A stretch of 10,993 nt of DNA from Planctomycetaceae bacterium (GCA_005239585.1 SBBU01000305.1:1-10993), one strand, 5' to 3'. Shown: positions 1-7,890, numbered from the stretch's first letter. Made by a program: numbers and translations. The notes: generated from the letters alone by a model not told the origin.

Positions 1-49
1 ATGAAAAGAAAAAGTAACAACAATTTAATTTTTTCATTGGAGGAGAAAA

Positions 50-1690
50 ATGGCTGCAAAAAAACTTGCGTTTGAACAAGAGGCAAGAGAGGCTATAAGG
101 CGCGGTGTCAGGCAACTCGCACGTGCCGTAAAAGTAACACTTGGCCCTCGCGGACGAAATGTATTACTGGAAAAAAAGTGGGGCGCACCGACAGTTTCAT
201 CGGACGGCGTTACAGTTGCAAAAGAGATAGAGCTTAAAGATCCATGGGAGAATATGGGTGCACAAATGGTCAAGGAGGTTGCTTCAAGGACAGCGGATGT
301 TGCAGGAGATGGTACCACAACGGCAACAGTTCTTGCCGAAGCTATCTTTGAAGAGGGTCTCAAGTCGATCACTGCTGGTGCAAATGCAATTGCTATCAAG
401 CGCGGAATAGACAAGGCAACAGCTCACGTAGTAGAACAGCTCAAGAAGATGAAAAAAGATGTAAAATCAGACACCGAGATCGAAAATGTGGGAATAATCG
501 CCTCAGGTGGCTTTAAAAACATAGGAAAGATGATAGCAGAGGCAATGAAAAAAGTTGGCAAAGATGGGGTTATAACTGTTGAAGAAGGTAAAGGATTGGA
601 GACGAATGTTGAATACGTCGAAGGTATGCAGTTTGACAAAGGCTACATATCCCCTTACTTTGTAACGAATCCTGAGGAAAACAAATGTGAGCAGAAGGAC
701 TGCTACATACTTATATATGAAAAAAAGATATCTGCGGTTAAAGATTTAATACCTCTGCTGGAGAATATCGCAAAGACCGGTAAACCCATCCTAATAATCG
801 CAGAAGAACTTGAAGGAGATGCACTTGCCACATTGGTTGTCAATAAACTAAGAGGTACACTACAGGTCTGTGCGGTCAAGGCACCGGGATATGGTGATAG
901 AAGAAAGGCTATGATGGAAGACATTGCTGTTCTTACAGGTGGAAAGCCTATCTTTGAAGACCTTGGAATCGAACTTGAAAAAGTTGATCTCTCGATGCTA
1001 GGTCGTGCGAAAAAAGTCATCGTTGAAAAAGAAAACACTACTGTTATAGAAGGTGCAGGTTCTACGGAGGCTATCAGGGGTAGAATTGAACAGATCAAGA
1101 AGGAAATCGAGAGGACTACATCAGATTACGACAAGGAAAAGCTTCAGGAAAGACTTGCAAAGCTGGCGGGAGGAGTGGCACAAATCAATGTGTGTGCTGC
1201 AACCGAAGTAGAGATGAAGGAGAGGAAACTTAGGATCGAAGATGCTATGCATGCAACAAGAGCCGCAGTAGAAGAGGGTATCCTCCCCGGAGGCGGTGTG
1301 GCACTGGTCAGGGCTGCAAAGACACTAGAGAAATTAAAAGGTTCTAACGAGGATGAACAGGTTGGGATAGATATCATAAGAAGGGCTCTCGAGGCCCCTA
1401 TAAAGCAGATTTCCGAGAACGCAGGCATTGATGGGGCAGTTGCGATCGAGAAGATCAAGGCTTCTGACGATGTGGAATTCGGTTTAAATGCCGAGACTCT
1501 CGAGTACGAAAACTTGTTCAAGACAGGCGTAATTGACCCAACCAAGGTTGTTCGCGTTGCCCTACAAAATGCAGCCAGCGTATCAGGGATGCTCCTGACA
1601 ACTGAGGCCCTAGTGAGCGAGATCCCTGAAAAGAAAGAAAAAATGCCAGTAGGCCCGGGCGCTGGCGAGTACACCGGCGAAGATTTCTAA
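50..1690 (+). CDS. groEL: Chaperonin GroEL (Hsp60), 546 aa
   Basis: This is the large chaperonin subunit. It forms the cytosolic double-ring cage that folds proteins with ATP and the GroES lid. The protein is full length for the family and aligns with E. coli GroEL without gaps at the N-terminus. The ATPase residues fall at the same numbers: D52 in [13 protein letters not shown]87 in [11 protein letters not shown], and D398 in the [16 protein letters not shown] segment, followed by the PGGGVAL loop. The start is fixed by a strong Shine-Dalgarno, GGAGGAG at 39-45, five bases before ATG. The C-terminus ends [10 protein letters not shown] instead of the flexible Gly-Gly-Met repeat seen in many bacteria. 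groES is not in the window; it would normally lie just upstream, but genomes with several groEL copies often have solo ones. No CIRCE operator is visible in the 49 upstream bases. Identity is certain; which paralogue it is cannot be told. Confidence 0.98.
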   Translation: MAAKKLAFEQEAREAIRRGVRQLARAVKVTLGPRGRNVLLEKKWGAPTVSSDGVTVAKEIELKDPWENMGAQMVKEVASRTADVAGDGTTTATVLAEAIFEEGLKSITAGANAIAIKRGIDKATAHVVEQLKKMKKDVKSDTEIENVGIIASGGFKNIGKMIAEAMKKVGKDGVITVEEGKGLETNVEYVEGMQFDKGYISPYFVTNPEENKCEQKDCYILIYEKKISAVKDLIPLLENIAKTGKPILIIAEELEGDALATLVVNKLRGTLQVCAVKAPGYGDRRKAMMEDIAVLTGGKPIFEDLGIELEKVDLSMLGRAKKVIVEKENTTVIEGAGSTEAIRGRIEQIKKEIERTTSDYDKEKLQERLAKLAGGVAQINVCAATEVEMKERKLRIEDAMHATRAAVEEGILPGGGVALVRAAKTLEKLKGSNEDEQVGIDIIRRALEAPIKQISENAGIDGAVAIEKIKASDDVEFGLNAETLEYENLFKTGVIDPTKVVRVALQNAASVSGMLLTTEALVSEIPEKKEKMPVGPGAGEYTGEDF

Positions 1691-1708
1691 ATAAAATAGA
1701 ATGTCGTT

Positions 1709-1740
1709 AGCGGGGGCGCCAGCCCCCGCTCTTATCTACA
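1709..1740 (+). terminator. GC-rich hairpin after groEL
   Basis: A perfect 9-bp inverted repeat, AGCGGGGGC (1709-1717) and GCCCCCGCT (1722-1730), encloses the 4-base loop GCCA and starts 18 bases after the groEL stop. The stem is strong, but the following CTTATCT is only a weak U-tract. It is either an inefficient intrinsic terminator or a 3'-end stabilising hairpin for the groEL message. Confidence 0.55.
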
Positions 1741-1752
1741 TCGCAATTTCGA

Positions 1753-1780
1753 AGTTTCCTCAAAGAATTTGCAGGAAACT
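1753..1780. repeat. Intergenic inverted repeat (imperfect 12-bp hairpin)
   Basis: AGTTTCCT (1753-1760) and AGGAAACT (1773-1780) are perfect complements. Inside them CAAA (1761-1764) pairs with TTTG (1768-1771), leaving a GAA loop and one bulged C at 1772. A 12-base AT palindrome, GAAAAATTTTTC, follows at 1791-1802. The function is unknown. It could be a second, weaker stop for groEL transcription, an operator, or a small interspersed repeat. Confidence 0.45.
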
Positions 1781-1845
1781 GTCGTAAAACGAAAAATTTT
1801 TCACTAAATAATATACGGGTCAGCCTATTTATATGTTCTTTAGGG

Positions 1846-1874
1846 TTGACACTCTGCATTGGATGTGACATATT
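1846..1874 (+). promoter_or_regulatory. Sigma70-like promoter for the toroid-repeat gene
   Basis: A perfect -35 box TTGACA (1846-1851) is followed after 17 bases by CATATT (1869-1874, 4 of 6 matches). TATTTA at 1871-1876 with a 19-base spacer is the alternative -10. Either way transcription would start within a few bases of the ATG at 1886, so the mRNA would be leaderless or nearly so. This also argues against the in-frame TTG at 1859 and GTG at 1865 as starts. Confidence 0.45.
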
Positions 1875-1885
1875 TATACAAGTTA

Positions 1886-3031
1886 ATGTTAGCTAATAAG
1901 TTTACTATACTTGCTTTAATTGGCATATCCATTCAATCAGGTTTTAATAGTTCATATACTCAAGACAAACTAGATCAAAAAAAGATTGACCAAGCTGTTA
2001 AAAAGGGATGTGAGTGGCTTTTGAAGAATATAGATCAAGCATATGGTGATGTTCACAAGGATCACGACTGGTCTTGTCGAGCCGAGATCGTGCTCTGCGC
2101 GCTTGTTTATGGTGGAGCATTTTCTGAGAAAGACGAGAGATGCAGAAAATTACTTGAGTATGTTCTTAACGCTGAACCAAAGTATACTTATAGGGCTGCG
2201 ATCAAGGCGATGGCGCTTTACACACTCGATCCTTACAAATATATGGAGTTTATTGCTCAGTGTGGGCAGGCGCTCATTGATGGGCAGTCTAAGGATGGCC
2301 GTTGGAACTATAGGCTCCCGGTAAATGGCGCCAAGCCAAAGGTTCTCTCTGTGACTGAGGCGAAAGATAAAAAATTCAAATTAAAACGAACACAACCATT
2401 CAAGATGGAAGGAGGAGACAATTCTAATTCGCAGTATGCTGCACTAGGGCTCCGTGCATGTTACGATGCGGGTGTAGAACTGCCTGAAGAGACACTCTCC
2501 CTCGCCTTAAAGTGGTGGGAAACATCACAGTTCCCAGAGGGAACTTGGCGGTATCATTCTATTGGTGGCGGAATAGGGACCCAATCTTCAGATGGAGACA
2601 AGATTAAATTGCTCCCTGCAAATGAAAAAGCTGACCGTCGATATGCGATGACTGCTGGTGGAATTTCAAGCATAGCTATATACAGATTTTTACTGGGTCA
2701 GCTCAAGAAAAAAGGAGAGGTATTAAAGGATGCAGGTATCTCTGCAGGAATCAGCTGGCTAGCGAAGAACTATAAACTCATAGGAGCTGGCACTTTCAAT
2801 TTAGATGGCGTAGGTGACTTTTACTGGCTCTATGGGCTGGAGCGTGCTTGCATTCTGTCTGAGAGAGAAAAGATAGGTGATCACGATTGGTACAAGGAAG
2901 GTGCAACTTGGTTAATTGCCAATCAAGCAGAATCTGGACAATGGGGCAAAGGTATGGTTGACACGTGTTTTGCAATCCTCTTTCTCAGACGCTCTACAGA
3001 ACCCCTCGCTACACAACAGTCAATCCTGTAG
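1886..3031 (+). CDS. Predicted exported prenyltransferase/squalene-oxidase-repeat (toroid) protein
   Basis: The 381-residue product has a short N-terminal hydrophobic stretch (about residues 6-16, after K5) that looks like a signal peptide or anchor; no lipobox cysteine is seen. The rest resembles the alpha/alpha-toroid fold of squalene/hopene cyclases and prenyltransferase subunits. Three QxxxGxW (QW) motifs are visible: QSKDGRW (134-140), QFPEGTW (215-221) and QAESGQW (347-353). There is also a GGDNSNSQYAALGL segment (177-190) and a C-terminal VDTCFAILFLRR. The DxDD motif of true squalene-hopene cyclases is absent and the protein is about 60% of their length, so cyclase activity is unlikely. 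Such secreted toroid proteins are numerous in planctomycetes and have no established function. I chose ATG 1886 over the upstream TTG 1859 because the promoter overlaps the longer version. It has no Shine-Dalgarno. No neighbour suggests a pathway. Confidence 0.85.
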   Translation: MLANKFTILALIGISIQSGFNSSYTQDKLDQKKIDQAVKKGCEWLLKNIDQAYGDVHKDHDWSCRAEIVLCALVYGGAFSEKDERCRKLLEYVLNAEPKYTYRAAIKAMALYTLDPYKYMEFIAQCGQALIDGQSKDGRWNYRLPVNGAKPKVLSVTEAKDKKFKLKRTQPFKMEGGDNSNSQYAALGLRACYDAGVELPEETLSLALKWWETSQFPEGTWRYHSIGGGIGTQSSDGDKIKLLPANEKADRRYAMTAGGISSIAIYRFLLGQLKKKGEVLKDAGISAGISWLAKNYKLIGAGTFNLDGVGDFYWLYGLERACILSEREKIGDHDWYKEGATWLIANQAESGQWGKGMVDTCFAILFLRRSTEPLATQQSIL

Positions 3032-3086
3032 AGATAATCCTCTACTCCCAAACTGTATGTTACAATTCGAAAATATCTTGTGAGGC

Positions 3087-3115
3087 TTGACATTGTTAAG
3101 CTGACCCTATAAAGT
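3087..3115 (+). promoter_or_regulatory. Sigma70-like promoter of the cysteine operon
   Basis: A perfect -35 TTGACA (3087-3092) is followed after 17 bases by TAAAGT (3110-3115, 4 of 6). TATAAA at 3108-3113 with a 15-base spacer is an overlapping alternative. A start near 3122 leaves a leader of about 30 bases carrying the AGGA ribosome site at 3142-3145. I see no operator-like palindrome over it. The rest of the gap 3032-3086 shows nothing I can name. Confidence 0.55.
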
Positions 3116-3151
3116 CTTTGCGTATACGCTAAATATTTTTTAGGATGAGTT

Positions 3152-4522
3152 ATGCGTTACGATTCTATTCTTGATGCGATTGGCAACACACCAATCGTGC
3201 GGCTGAATAAACTTACAAAGGGTTTAAAGTGCAAGGTTTATGTGAAGCTTGAGTATATGAATCCCGGCTCAAGCGTGAAGGACAGAGTCGCACTTTCGAT
3301 GATCAAAGATGCCAAAGCCAAGGGGCTTGTGAAGGAGGGTTCAACGGTTATAGAGTGTACCTCGGGAAATACGGGAATGGGTCTCGGGATCGTTGCAGCT
3401 GTAATGAACATGAAGACAATTTTCACGGTAAACGATAAGCAGTCGCGAGAAAAGATCAATGGTATGAAGGCCATGGGGGCTGAAGTGATTGTGTGTCCTA
3501 CTGCTGTGGGTCCAGATGATCCGCGTAACTATACTCAGGTTGCAAAGAAGCTTGCACGTGAAATCCCTGATTCATATCTAACAAACCAATACGACAATGA
3601 GGAGAATGCAAGGGCACATTACCAGACTACGGGCCCTGAAATTTGGAGAGATACGGAGGGCAAGGTAACTCATTTTGTCTGTGGGATGGGTACATGCGGT
3701 ACTATAACTGGTGTTGGCAGATTTCTTAAAGAAAAAAATCCCAACGTAAAAATAATCGGCATCGATCCATTCGGCTCAATCTTTTATGATTTCTTTTATA
3801 CGGGTAAGATAATAGACCCTCACGTCTACAAAGTGGAAGGAATAGGAGAAGACTTTTTCCCAAAAATTATAGACTGGGAGGTAATAGACGAAGTGGTCAG
3901 AGTTACCGACAAGGATTGCTTCATCTGGACAAGAAGGCTTGCAAGGCAGGAAGGAGTCTTTGCAGGAGGTTCCTCAGGCGGCGCAGTCTTTGGAGCGCTT
4001 CAAATCGCCCAGAATCTTGGTGAGAATGACCTTGTTGTCGCCTTTCTCCCTGACTCTGGTTTTAGGTATCTTGCCAAGATATACAATGATGAATGGATGC
4101 AGGAGAACCAGTACACTGAATCGGAGTTCAAAATCACAGCTTTGGATATACTTAGAAATAAAAAGCTGAAAAGTCTCATTTCTGTAAGGCCGCAGGATAC
4201 TCTTGCTTCAGTGCTCAAGGTGTTGAGGTCAAACGACATTTCGCAACTACCCGTAACAGAGGATGATAAACTTATTGGCACAGTCCATGAAGATGACATC
4301 ATGAATCTGGTGCTTCTAGGTAAAAATATTCAGTCTTTGATAGTACGCGAGGTTCTAAAAGAACCTTTGCCGGTTGTGAACAAAGATGCCACAATAGATG
4401 AGATAACGCGATATATCCCATCAAGGTTTCAGGCCATAATGGTAGATCTGAAAGATGGACGATATGACATTATTACAAAATTCGATCTTGTACACGCAAT
4501 AGGCAAGATTGCGGAAAGCTGA
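3152..4522 (+). CDS. cbs: Cystathionine beta-synthase with C-terminal CBS-domain pair
   Basis: This PLP enzyme condenses homocysteine with serine (or an activated serine) to cystathionine, the first step of reverse transsulfuration in the cytosol. The catalytic domain covers about residues 1-325. It shows the PLP lysine K43 in SSVKDR, the substrate loop TSGNTG (70-75), the phosphate-binding loop GMGTCGTITG (178-187) and the segments GIGEDFFP and FLPDSGFRYLAKIYNDEWM. The last two fit CBS better than cysteine synthase CysK. Residues about 335-455 form two CBS domains (a Bateman module), which in this family bind adenosyl ligands such as S-adenosylmethionine. There is no N-terminal heme-binding extension, as is usual outside animals. 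The start ATG has AGGA six bases upstream. The stop is separated by one base from the next ATG, so the two genes are translationally coupled. Serine versus O-acetylserine use cannot be read from sequence. Confidence 0.93.
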   Translation: MRYDSILDAIGNTPIVRLNKLTKGLKCKVYVKLEYMNPGSSVKDRVALSMIKDAKAKGLVKEGSTVIECTSGNTGMGLGIVAAVMNMKTIFTVNDKQSREKINGMKAMGAEVIVCPTAVGPDDPRNYTQVAKKLAREIPDSYLTNQYDNEENARAHYQTTGPEIWRDTEGKVTHFVCGMGTCGTITGVGRFLKEKNPNVKIIGIDPFGSIFYDFFYTGKIIDPHVYKVEGIGEDFFPKIIDWEVIDEVVRVTDKDCFIWTRRLARQEGVFAGGSSGGAVFGALQIAQNLGENDLVVAFLPDSGFRYLAKIYNDEWMQENQYTESEFKITALDILRNKKLKSLISVRPQDTLASVLKVLRSNDISQLPVTEDDKLIGTVHEDDIMNLVLLGKNIQSLIVREVLKEPLPVVNKDATIDEITRYIPSRFQAIMVDLKDGRYDIITKFDLVHAIGKIAES

Positions 4523-4523
4523 A

Positions 4524-5669
4524 ATGAAATTTGCAACTAGAGCAATTCACGCAGGGCAGTCGCCTGATCCTGCGACTGGCTCAATCATGGTGCCAGTTTA
4601 TCTAACGTCAACTTATGTTCAGAAGGCCCCCGGAGTTCACAAGGGATTCGATTATTCAAGGACAAATCATCCTACCCGCAAGGCACTGGAGGAAAATATT
4701 GCAAGTCTTGAGGAGGGGAGATACGGACTCTGCTTTGCATCTGGTCTTGCAGCGGAGACGGTGGTACTTTCGCTTCTCAAGTCGGGGGAACATGTTGTTT
4801 CTTGTCAGGATTTGTATGGTGGCAGTTACAGGCTTTTCACAAAGATTTTTAATAGATTCAACATAGATTTTACATTTGCTGATACTTCTAACTCCGATGA
4901 GATAAAGAGCACAATCAAGGGCAACACGAAAATGCTCTGGCTGGAAAGCCCCAGCAATCCACTCTTAAGCATTACCGATATTAAAACTGCCGCAGAGATT
5001 GCCCACGCAAATGATTTAATAGTTGTGTTTGATAATACCTTTGCTACACCATATCTTCAGCTCCCGCTTGCTTTAGGGGCTGATATCGTTGTCCACTCTA
5101 CAACCAAGTATCTTGGCGGCCATTCAGATGTTGTCGGAGGTGCCTTGGTTGTCAACGATGACAAACTATTCAATGAACTCAAATTTATTCAAAATGCTAT
5201 TGGTGCAATACCGGGGCCGCTTGATTGCTTTCTTGTGTTGAGGGGTACAAAAACTCTTGAGGTCAGGATGAAGAAGCACTGCGAGAATGCCCAGAGAATT
5301 GCCGAGTTTTTGTATAAACATTCAGAGGTTGAGAAGGTCTATTATCCGGGTCTGCCTAACCATCCTGGTTTCGAGATAGCTAGGAAACAAATGTCGGGTT
5401 TCGGCGGAATGATTTCCGTTTCGCTAAAGGGTGGGATAGAAAGGAATTTGAAATTTGCATCAATGACTAGGTTGTTTCAACTTGCTGAGAGCCTTGGCGG
5501 AGTAGAGTCATTGACAAGTCATCCATTTACTATGACCCATGGGGCAGTCCCTGTAAGCCAAAAGCAGAAGATTGGACTACCAGAGTCGGTGATTAGGTTA
5601 TCAGTTGGTATAGAGGACCCCGATGATTTGATAGATGATCTTAAACAGGCTATAGCAAAGTCGCGTTAA
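4524..5669 (+). CDS. Cystathionine gamma-lyase (Cys/Met metabolism PLP family)
   Basis: The 381-residue enzyme is a fold-type I PLP enzyme of the Cys/Met metabolism family. It most likely cleaves cystathionine to cysteine, 2-oxobutyrate and ammonia. The PLP lysine is K195 in HSTTKYLGGHSD. The cofactor-phosphate residues Y44 and R46 lie in DYSRTNHPT, the aspartate that contacts the PLP ring is in VVFDNTFATPYLQ, and the C-terminal SLGGVESLTSHP motif is typical of the gamma-lyase/gamma-synthase branch. Sequence alone separates lyase from cystathionine gamma-synthase or O-acetylhomoserine sulfhydrylase poorly. The tight coupling behind cystathionine beta-synthase is the main reason for choosing the lyase (compare mccA-mccB of Bacillus). 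ATG 4524 is preferred to the in-frame TTG 4509, because GGAAAG (4513-4518) sits five bases before it. No terminator is evident after the stop. Confidence 0.9.
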   Translation: MKFATRAIHAGQSPDPATGSIMVPVYLTSTYVQKAPGVHKGFDYSRTNHPTRKALEENIASLEEGRYGLCFASGLAAETVVLSLLKSGEHVVSCQDLYGGSYRLFTKIFNRFNIDFTFADTSNSDEIKSTIKGNTKMLWLESPSNPLLSITDIKTAAEIAHANDLIVVFDNTFATPYLQLPLALGADIVVHSTTKYLGGHSDVVGGALVVNDDKLFNELKFIQNAIGAIPGPLDCFLVLRGTKTLEVRMKKHCENAQRIAEFLYKHSEVEKVYYPGLPNHPGFEIARKQMSGFGGMISVSLKGGIERNLKFASMTRLFQLAESLGGVESLTSHPFTMTHGAVPVSQKQKIGLPESVIRLSVGIEDPDDLIDDLKQAIAKSR

Positions 5670-5713
5670 GTTGTAAGTCTTTGATGCATTGCTAGTTATC
5701 GTAAATTAGGTTC

Positions 5714-5742
5714 TTGCTTTTCATGTTCAGATGGGATAGCAT
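5714..5742 (+). promoter_or_regulatory. Possible promoter of the riboswitch-kimA transcript
   Basis: TTGCTT (5714-5719) and TAGCAT (5737-5742) are 17 bases apart. Each is a partial match to the consensus. The predicted start near 5749 would place the 5' end just before the aptamer, which is the main support. The stretch 5670-5713 otherwise shows nothing clear. Confidence 0.28.
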
Positions 5743-5749
5743 TTCATAC

Positions 5750-5892
5750 TTGTGCCGAACTCCGCCAAAGCGGAAACGGGGGACCCAGATAATTGGGGTG
5801 AATTCCCTATCTGCCTTTAACAGATCGGGATAGGGCTAAATCCAGGCGGGCCCGAATCCGACAGCTAACTCCGTAGGCTTTCGACTGGGAGA
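5750..5892 (+). promoter_or_regulatory. Cyclic di-AMP riboswitch (ydaO/yuaA type)
   Basis: This RNA aptamer senses the second messenger c-di-AMP and in known cases shuts off potassium and osmolyte uptake genes. The conserved blocks of the ydaO/yuaA class appear in order. They are GCCGAACTCCG (5754-5764), GGGGGACCCA (5778-5787), TTGGGGTGAAT (5793-5803), CTAAATCC (5836-5843), GGCGGGCCCGAATCCGACAG (5845-5864) and CTAACTCCGTAGGC (5865-5878). The pairing elements fit. The closing helix is GCC (5754-5756) with GGC (5876-5878). CCGC/GCGG (5762-5765, 5770-5773) form a hairpin. CCCA/TGGG (5784-5787, 5794-5797) pair, and CCCTATC/GATAGGG (5805-5811, 5829-5835) form a variable arm. The gene immediately downstream encodes a KimA-like potassium importer, the classical target of this class. 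Confidence 0.93.
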
Positions 5893-5931
5893 TCTACGAC
5901 TCTCTCACATCGCCAATTCTGGGACTTGAGA
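5887..5931 (+). promoter_or_regulatory. Candidate expression platform of the c-di-AMP riboswitch
   Basis: No intrinsic terminator with a U-tract lies between the aptamer and the ATG, so control is probably at translation or through Rho. TCTCTC (5901-5906) can pair with GGGAGA (5887-5892, one G-U) at the aptamer's 3' edge. The overlapping TCTCA (5903-5907) can instead pair with TGAGA (5927-5931), which contains the GAG core of the weak ribosome site. The two pairings exclude each other. This is an inference from base complementarity only. Confidence 0.35.
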
Positions 5932-5937
5932 TTTAAA

Positions 5938-7890
5938 ATGTTTGATTGGCTAAAGAAGCTAGTAATAGGTAAGGGAAAAAATCCAGTCGATCCGGCAGTG
6001 TTTCATCAACTTTCACTTATCGCCATTTTTGCCTGGGTGGGACTTGGCGCTGACGGACTTTCATCATCCTGTTACGGCCCTGAAGAAGGATATCTCGCAT
6101 TGGGTGAAAACAAACACCTTGCCCTATTTCTAGCACTTTTAGTTGGACTGACTGTTATTCTCTTATCTGCGAGTTACTATCAAATAATAAAATTGTTTCC
6201 TGTAGGGGGTGGTGGTTATAACGTATCATCGACTCTCCTAGGTCCGATCCCTGGACTGCTTTGTGGATGTGCCTTGATCGTAGACTATGTGCTGACTGTA
6301 GCCATATCTGTCGTAGCTGGAATAGAAGCAATATTTAGTTTTTTACCATCTTACTTGCTGGCCTATAAAATGATCTCCGCATGTGCAATCGTTTTGATAC
6401 TGATGCTTCTTAATTGGAGAGGTGTGAGGGAGTCTGTTCTTGTCCTCCTTCCCATATTTATAGTATTTATTATTTCACACTTTGTAATTGTAGTTTGGAT
6501 CTTTGTTTCAAATGGTCACAAACTACCTCAGGCGGTAGAAGATTCTATTGTAAAATCGGCAAGTACCATTCAGACCTTGGGATTTGGAGTCTTTGCTATT
6601 GCGATTTTAAAGGCATATGCAATTGGTGGTGGCAGCTTTACTGGTATCGAGGCCCTCTCTAACAGTGTTCAAATACTTCGAGAACCGCGAGTAAAGACAG
6701 CGAGACATACAATGATTATGATGGCTGTTTCGTTAGCGCTTCTTGCCTCAGGTCTTCTCATTGGATATTTACTCCTTGATGTCAAGTCTGAACATGGCCG
6801 TACACTTAATGCTGTCCTTTTGGAGAAGGTAGTAGGGACTGGTGATGCAGGAAGGGTTTTTGTAATAGTTGCACTTATTTCTGCTGGGGCTTTACTTTTT
6901 GTGGCTGCCCAGTCGGGCTTTATTGGAGGTCCTAGGACACTTGCTACAATGACTCACAATAAATGGGTTCCATCCAGGTTTGGTTATCTTTCATCGCGGC
7001 TGGTTGTTGCAGATGGTGTGACATTGATGGGGCTTGCTGCCATTACTTCTATTATTTTTACAGGCGGAAATATAAAGATCCTAGTTGTACTCTACTCAAT
7101 AAGTGTGTTTTTTACATTTGTTCTTTCACAACTTGGAATGGTTAGATTTTGGCTTGGTCGTGGACGCACTCAGAATGGCAGCTGGTGGAAGTTTGGTGTA
7201 ACTGCCCTTGGCTTTCTAATATCTCTTGTACTCTTGATTTCTCTTTTCGTCCTAAAGTTCGCCGAGGGTTCCTTTGCGAGTGCGGTGGTTATATTGGCCT
7301 TGATGGTAGTTTGTCTCATTATACGTGCTCACTATGGTTGGACGGCTCGGCTCCTAAAGCGTCTTGATGACCTTGCAGTGCAGTTCCCAGCGCCAAAGGA
7401 TGCGTCTGAGCCAGCAAGTTATGACCCGCAGCAGCCAACGGCTGTCATTCTTGTCTCCGGTTTTAACGGTCTTGGACTTCATACTCTCTTCTCGATTCAC
7501 AGGATGAATCCCTATTTTTATAAGAACTTTGTATTTGTTTCTGTTGGGCTTGTTGATTTTGATCACTTTAAAGGTCCGGAAGAGGTGCAGACCTTGAGGG
7601 CAGAGACCCGGCGGAATCTTGAAAAGTATCTGCCCTATGCAAAACAACTTGGCGGGCACGCCGAGGCTTTTTATACTGTCGGCACTGATATTGCCCAAGG
7701 GGCGGAGTTGGTCTCGGGCGAGATAATTCAAAAGTATCCGCGTTCCGTCTTCTTTGCAGGCCAGCTTGTTTTTGCTAAAGAGACCATGTGGACAAGGATG
7801 CTCCACAGTTACATTGCCTATGAAATCCAGCGCCGCCTCCACTATCGCGGTGTGACAGTTGTCATTCTTCCAATCGCTATCCGCAAGTAG
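5938..7890 (+). CDS. kimA: KimA-like potassium importer (APC superfamily)
   Basis: This 650-residue membrane protein belongs to the KimA (YdaO) branch of the amino acid-polyamine-organocation superfamily. It is expected to import potassium with protons across the cytoplasmic membrane. About twelve hydrophobic segments fill residues 25-465. Residues matching the potassium site described for Bacillus KimA are present. D39 and Y46 lie in ADGLSSSCYGPEE, T120 and S124 in VDYVLTVAIS, and T235 in GGGSFTGIEALSN. The cytosolic tail (about 470-650) contains a TAVILVSGFNGLGLHTL strand-loop and a C-terminal VTVVILPIAI strand. It resembles the universal-stress-protein-like dimerisation domain of KimA, which in Bacillus is inhibited by c-di-AMP. 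I chose ATG 5938 over in-frame TTG 5926 because TTGAG (5926-5930) then serves as a weak Shine-Dalgarno. A c-di-AMP riboswitch precedes it, so transcript and protein may both be controlled. An amino acid permease is the less likely alternative. Confidence 0.85.
   Translation: MFDWLKKLVIGKGKNPVDPAVFHQLSLIAIFAWVGLGADGLSSSCYGPEEGYLALGENKHLALFLALLVGLTVILLSASYYQIIKLFPVGGGGYNVSSTLLGPIPGLLCGCALIVDYVLTVAISVVAGIEAIFSFLPSYLLAYKMISACAIVLILMLLNWRGVRESVLVLLPIFIVFIISHFVIVVWIFVSNGHKLPQAVEDSIVKSASTIQTLGFGVFAIAILKAYAIGGGSFTGIEALSNSVQILREPRVKTARHTMIMMAVSLALLASGLLIGYLLLDVKSEHGRTLNAVLLEKVVGTGDAGRVFVIVALISAGALLFVAAQSGFIGGPRTLATMTHNKWVPSRFGYLSSRLVVADGVTLMGLAAITSIIFTGGNIKILVVLYSISVFFTFVLSQLGMVRFWLGRGRTQNGSWWKFGVTALGFLISLVLLISLFVLKFAEGSFASAVVILALMVVCLIIRAHYGWTARLLKRLDDLAVQFPAPKDASEPASYDPQQPTAVILVSGFNGLGLHTLFSIHRMNPYFYKNFVFVSVGLVDFDHFKGPEEVQTLRAETRRNLEKYLPYAKQLGGHAEAFYTVGTDIAQGAELVSGEIIQKYPRSVFFAGQLVFAKETMWTRMLHSYIAYEIQRRLHYRGVTVVILPIAIRK

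Noticed and set aside
1..75. Short frame from the ATG at position 1 running into groEL
   Set aside because: About 24 codons with no domain and no visible ribosome site; its sequence is mostly the groEL leader and Shine-Dalgarno.
34..1674. Several long minus-strand open frames opposite groEL
   Set aside because: They are serine/isoleucine-rich shadows of the groEL codon pattern, with no recognisable domains.
1859..1885. TTG start at 1859 for the toroid-repeat protein
   Set aside because: It lies between the -35 and -10 of the best promoter. ATG 1886 gives a normal short signal-like N-terminus.
1886..3031. Squalene-hopene cyclase
   Set aside because: No DxDD motif and far too short, although QW motifs are present.
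5670..5937. T-box or SAM riboswitch for the cysteine/amino acid genes
   Set aside because: The conserved blocks match the ydaO/yuaA class. No T-box sequence or SAM aptamer core is seen.
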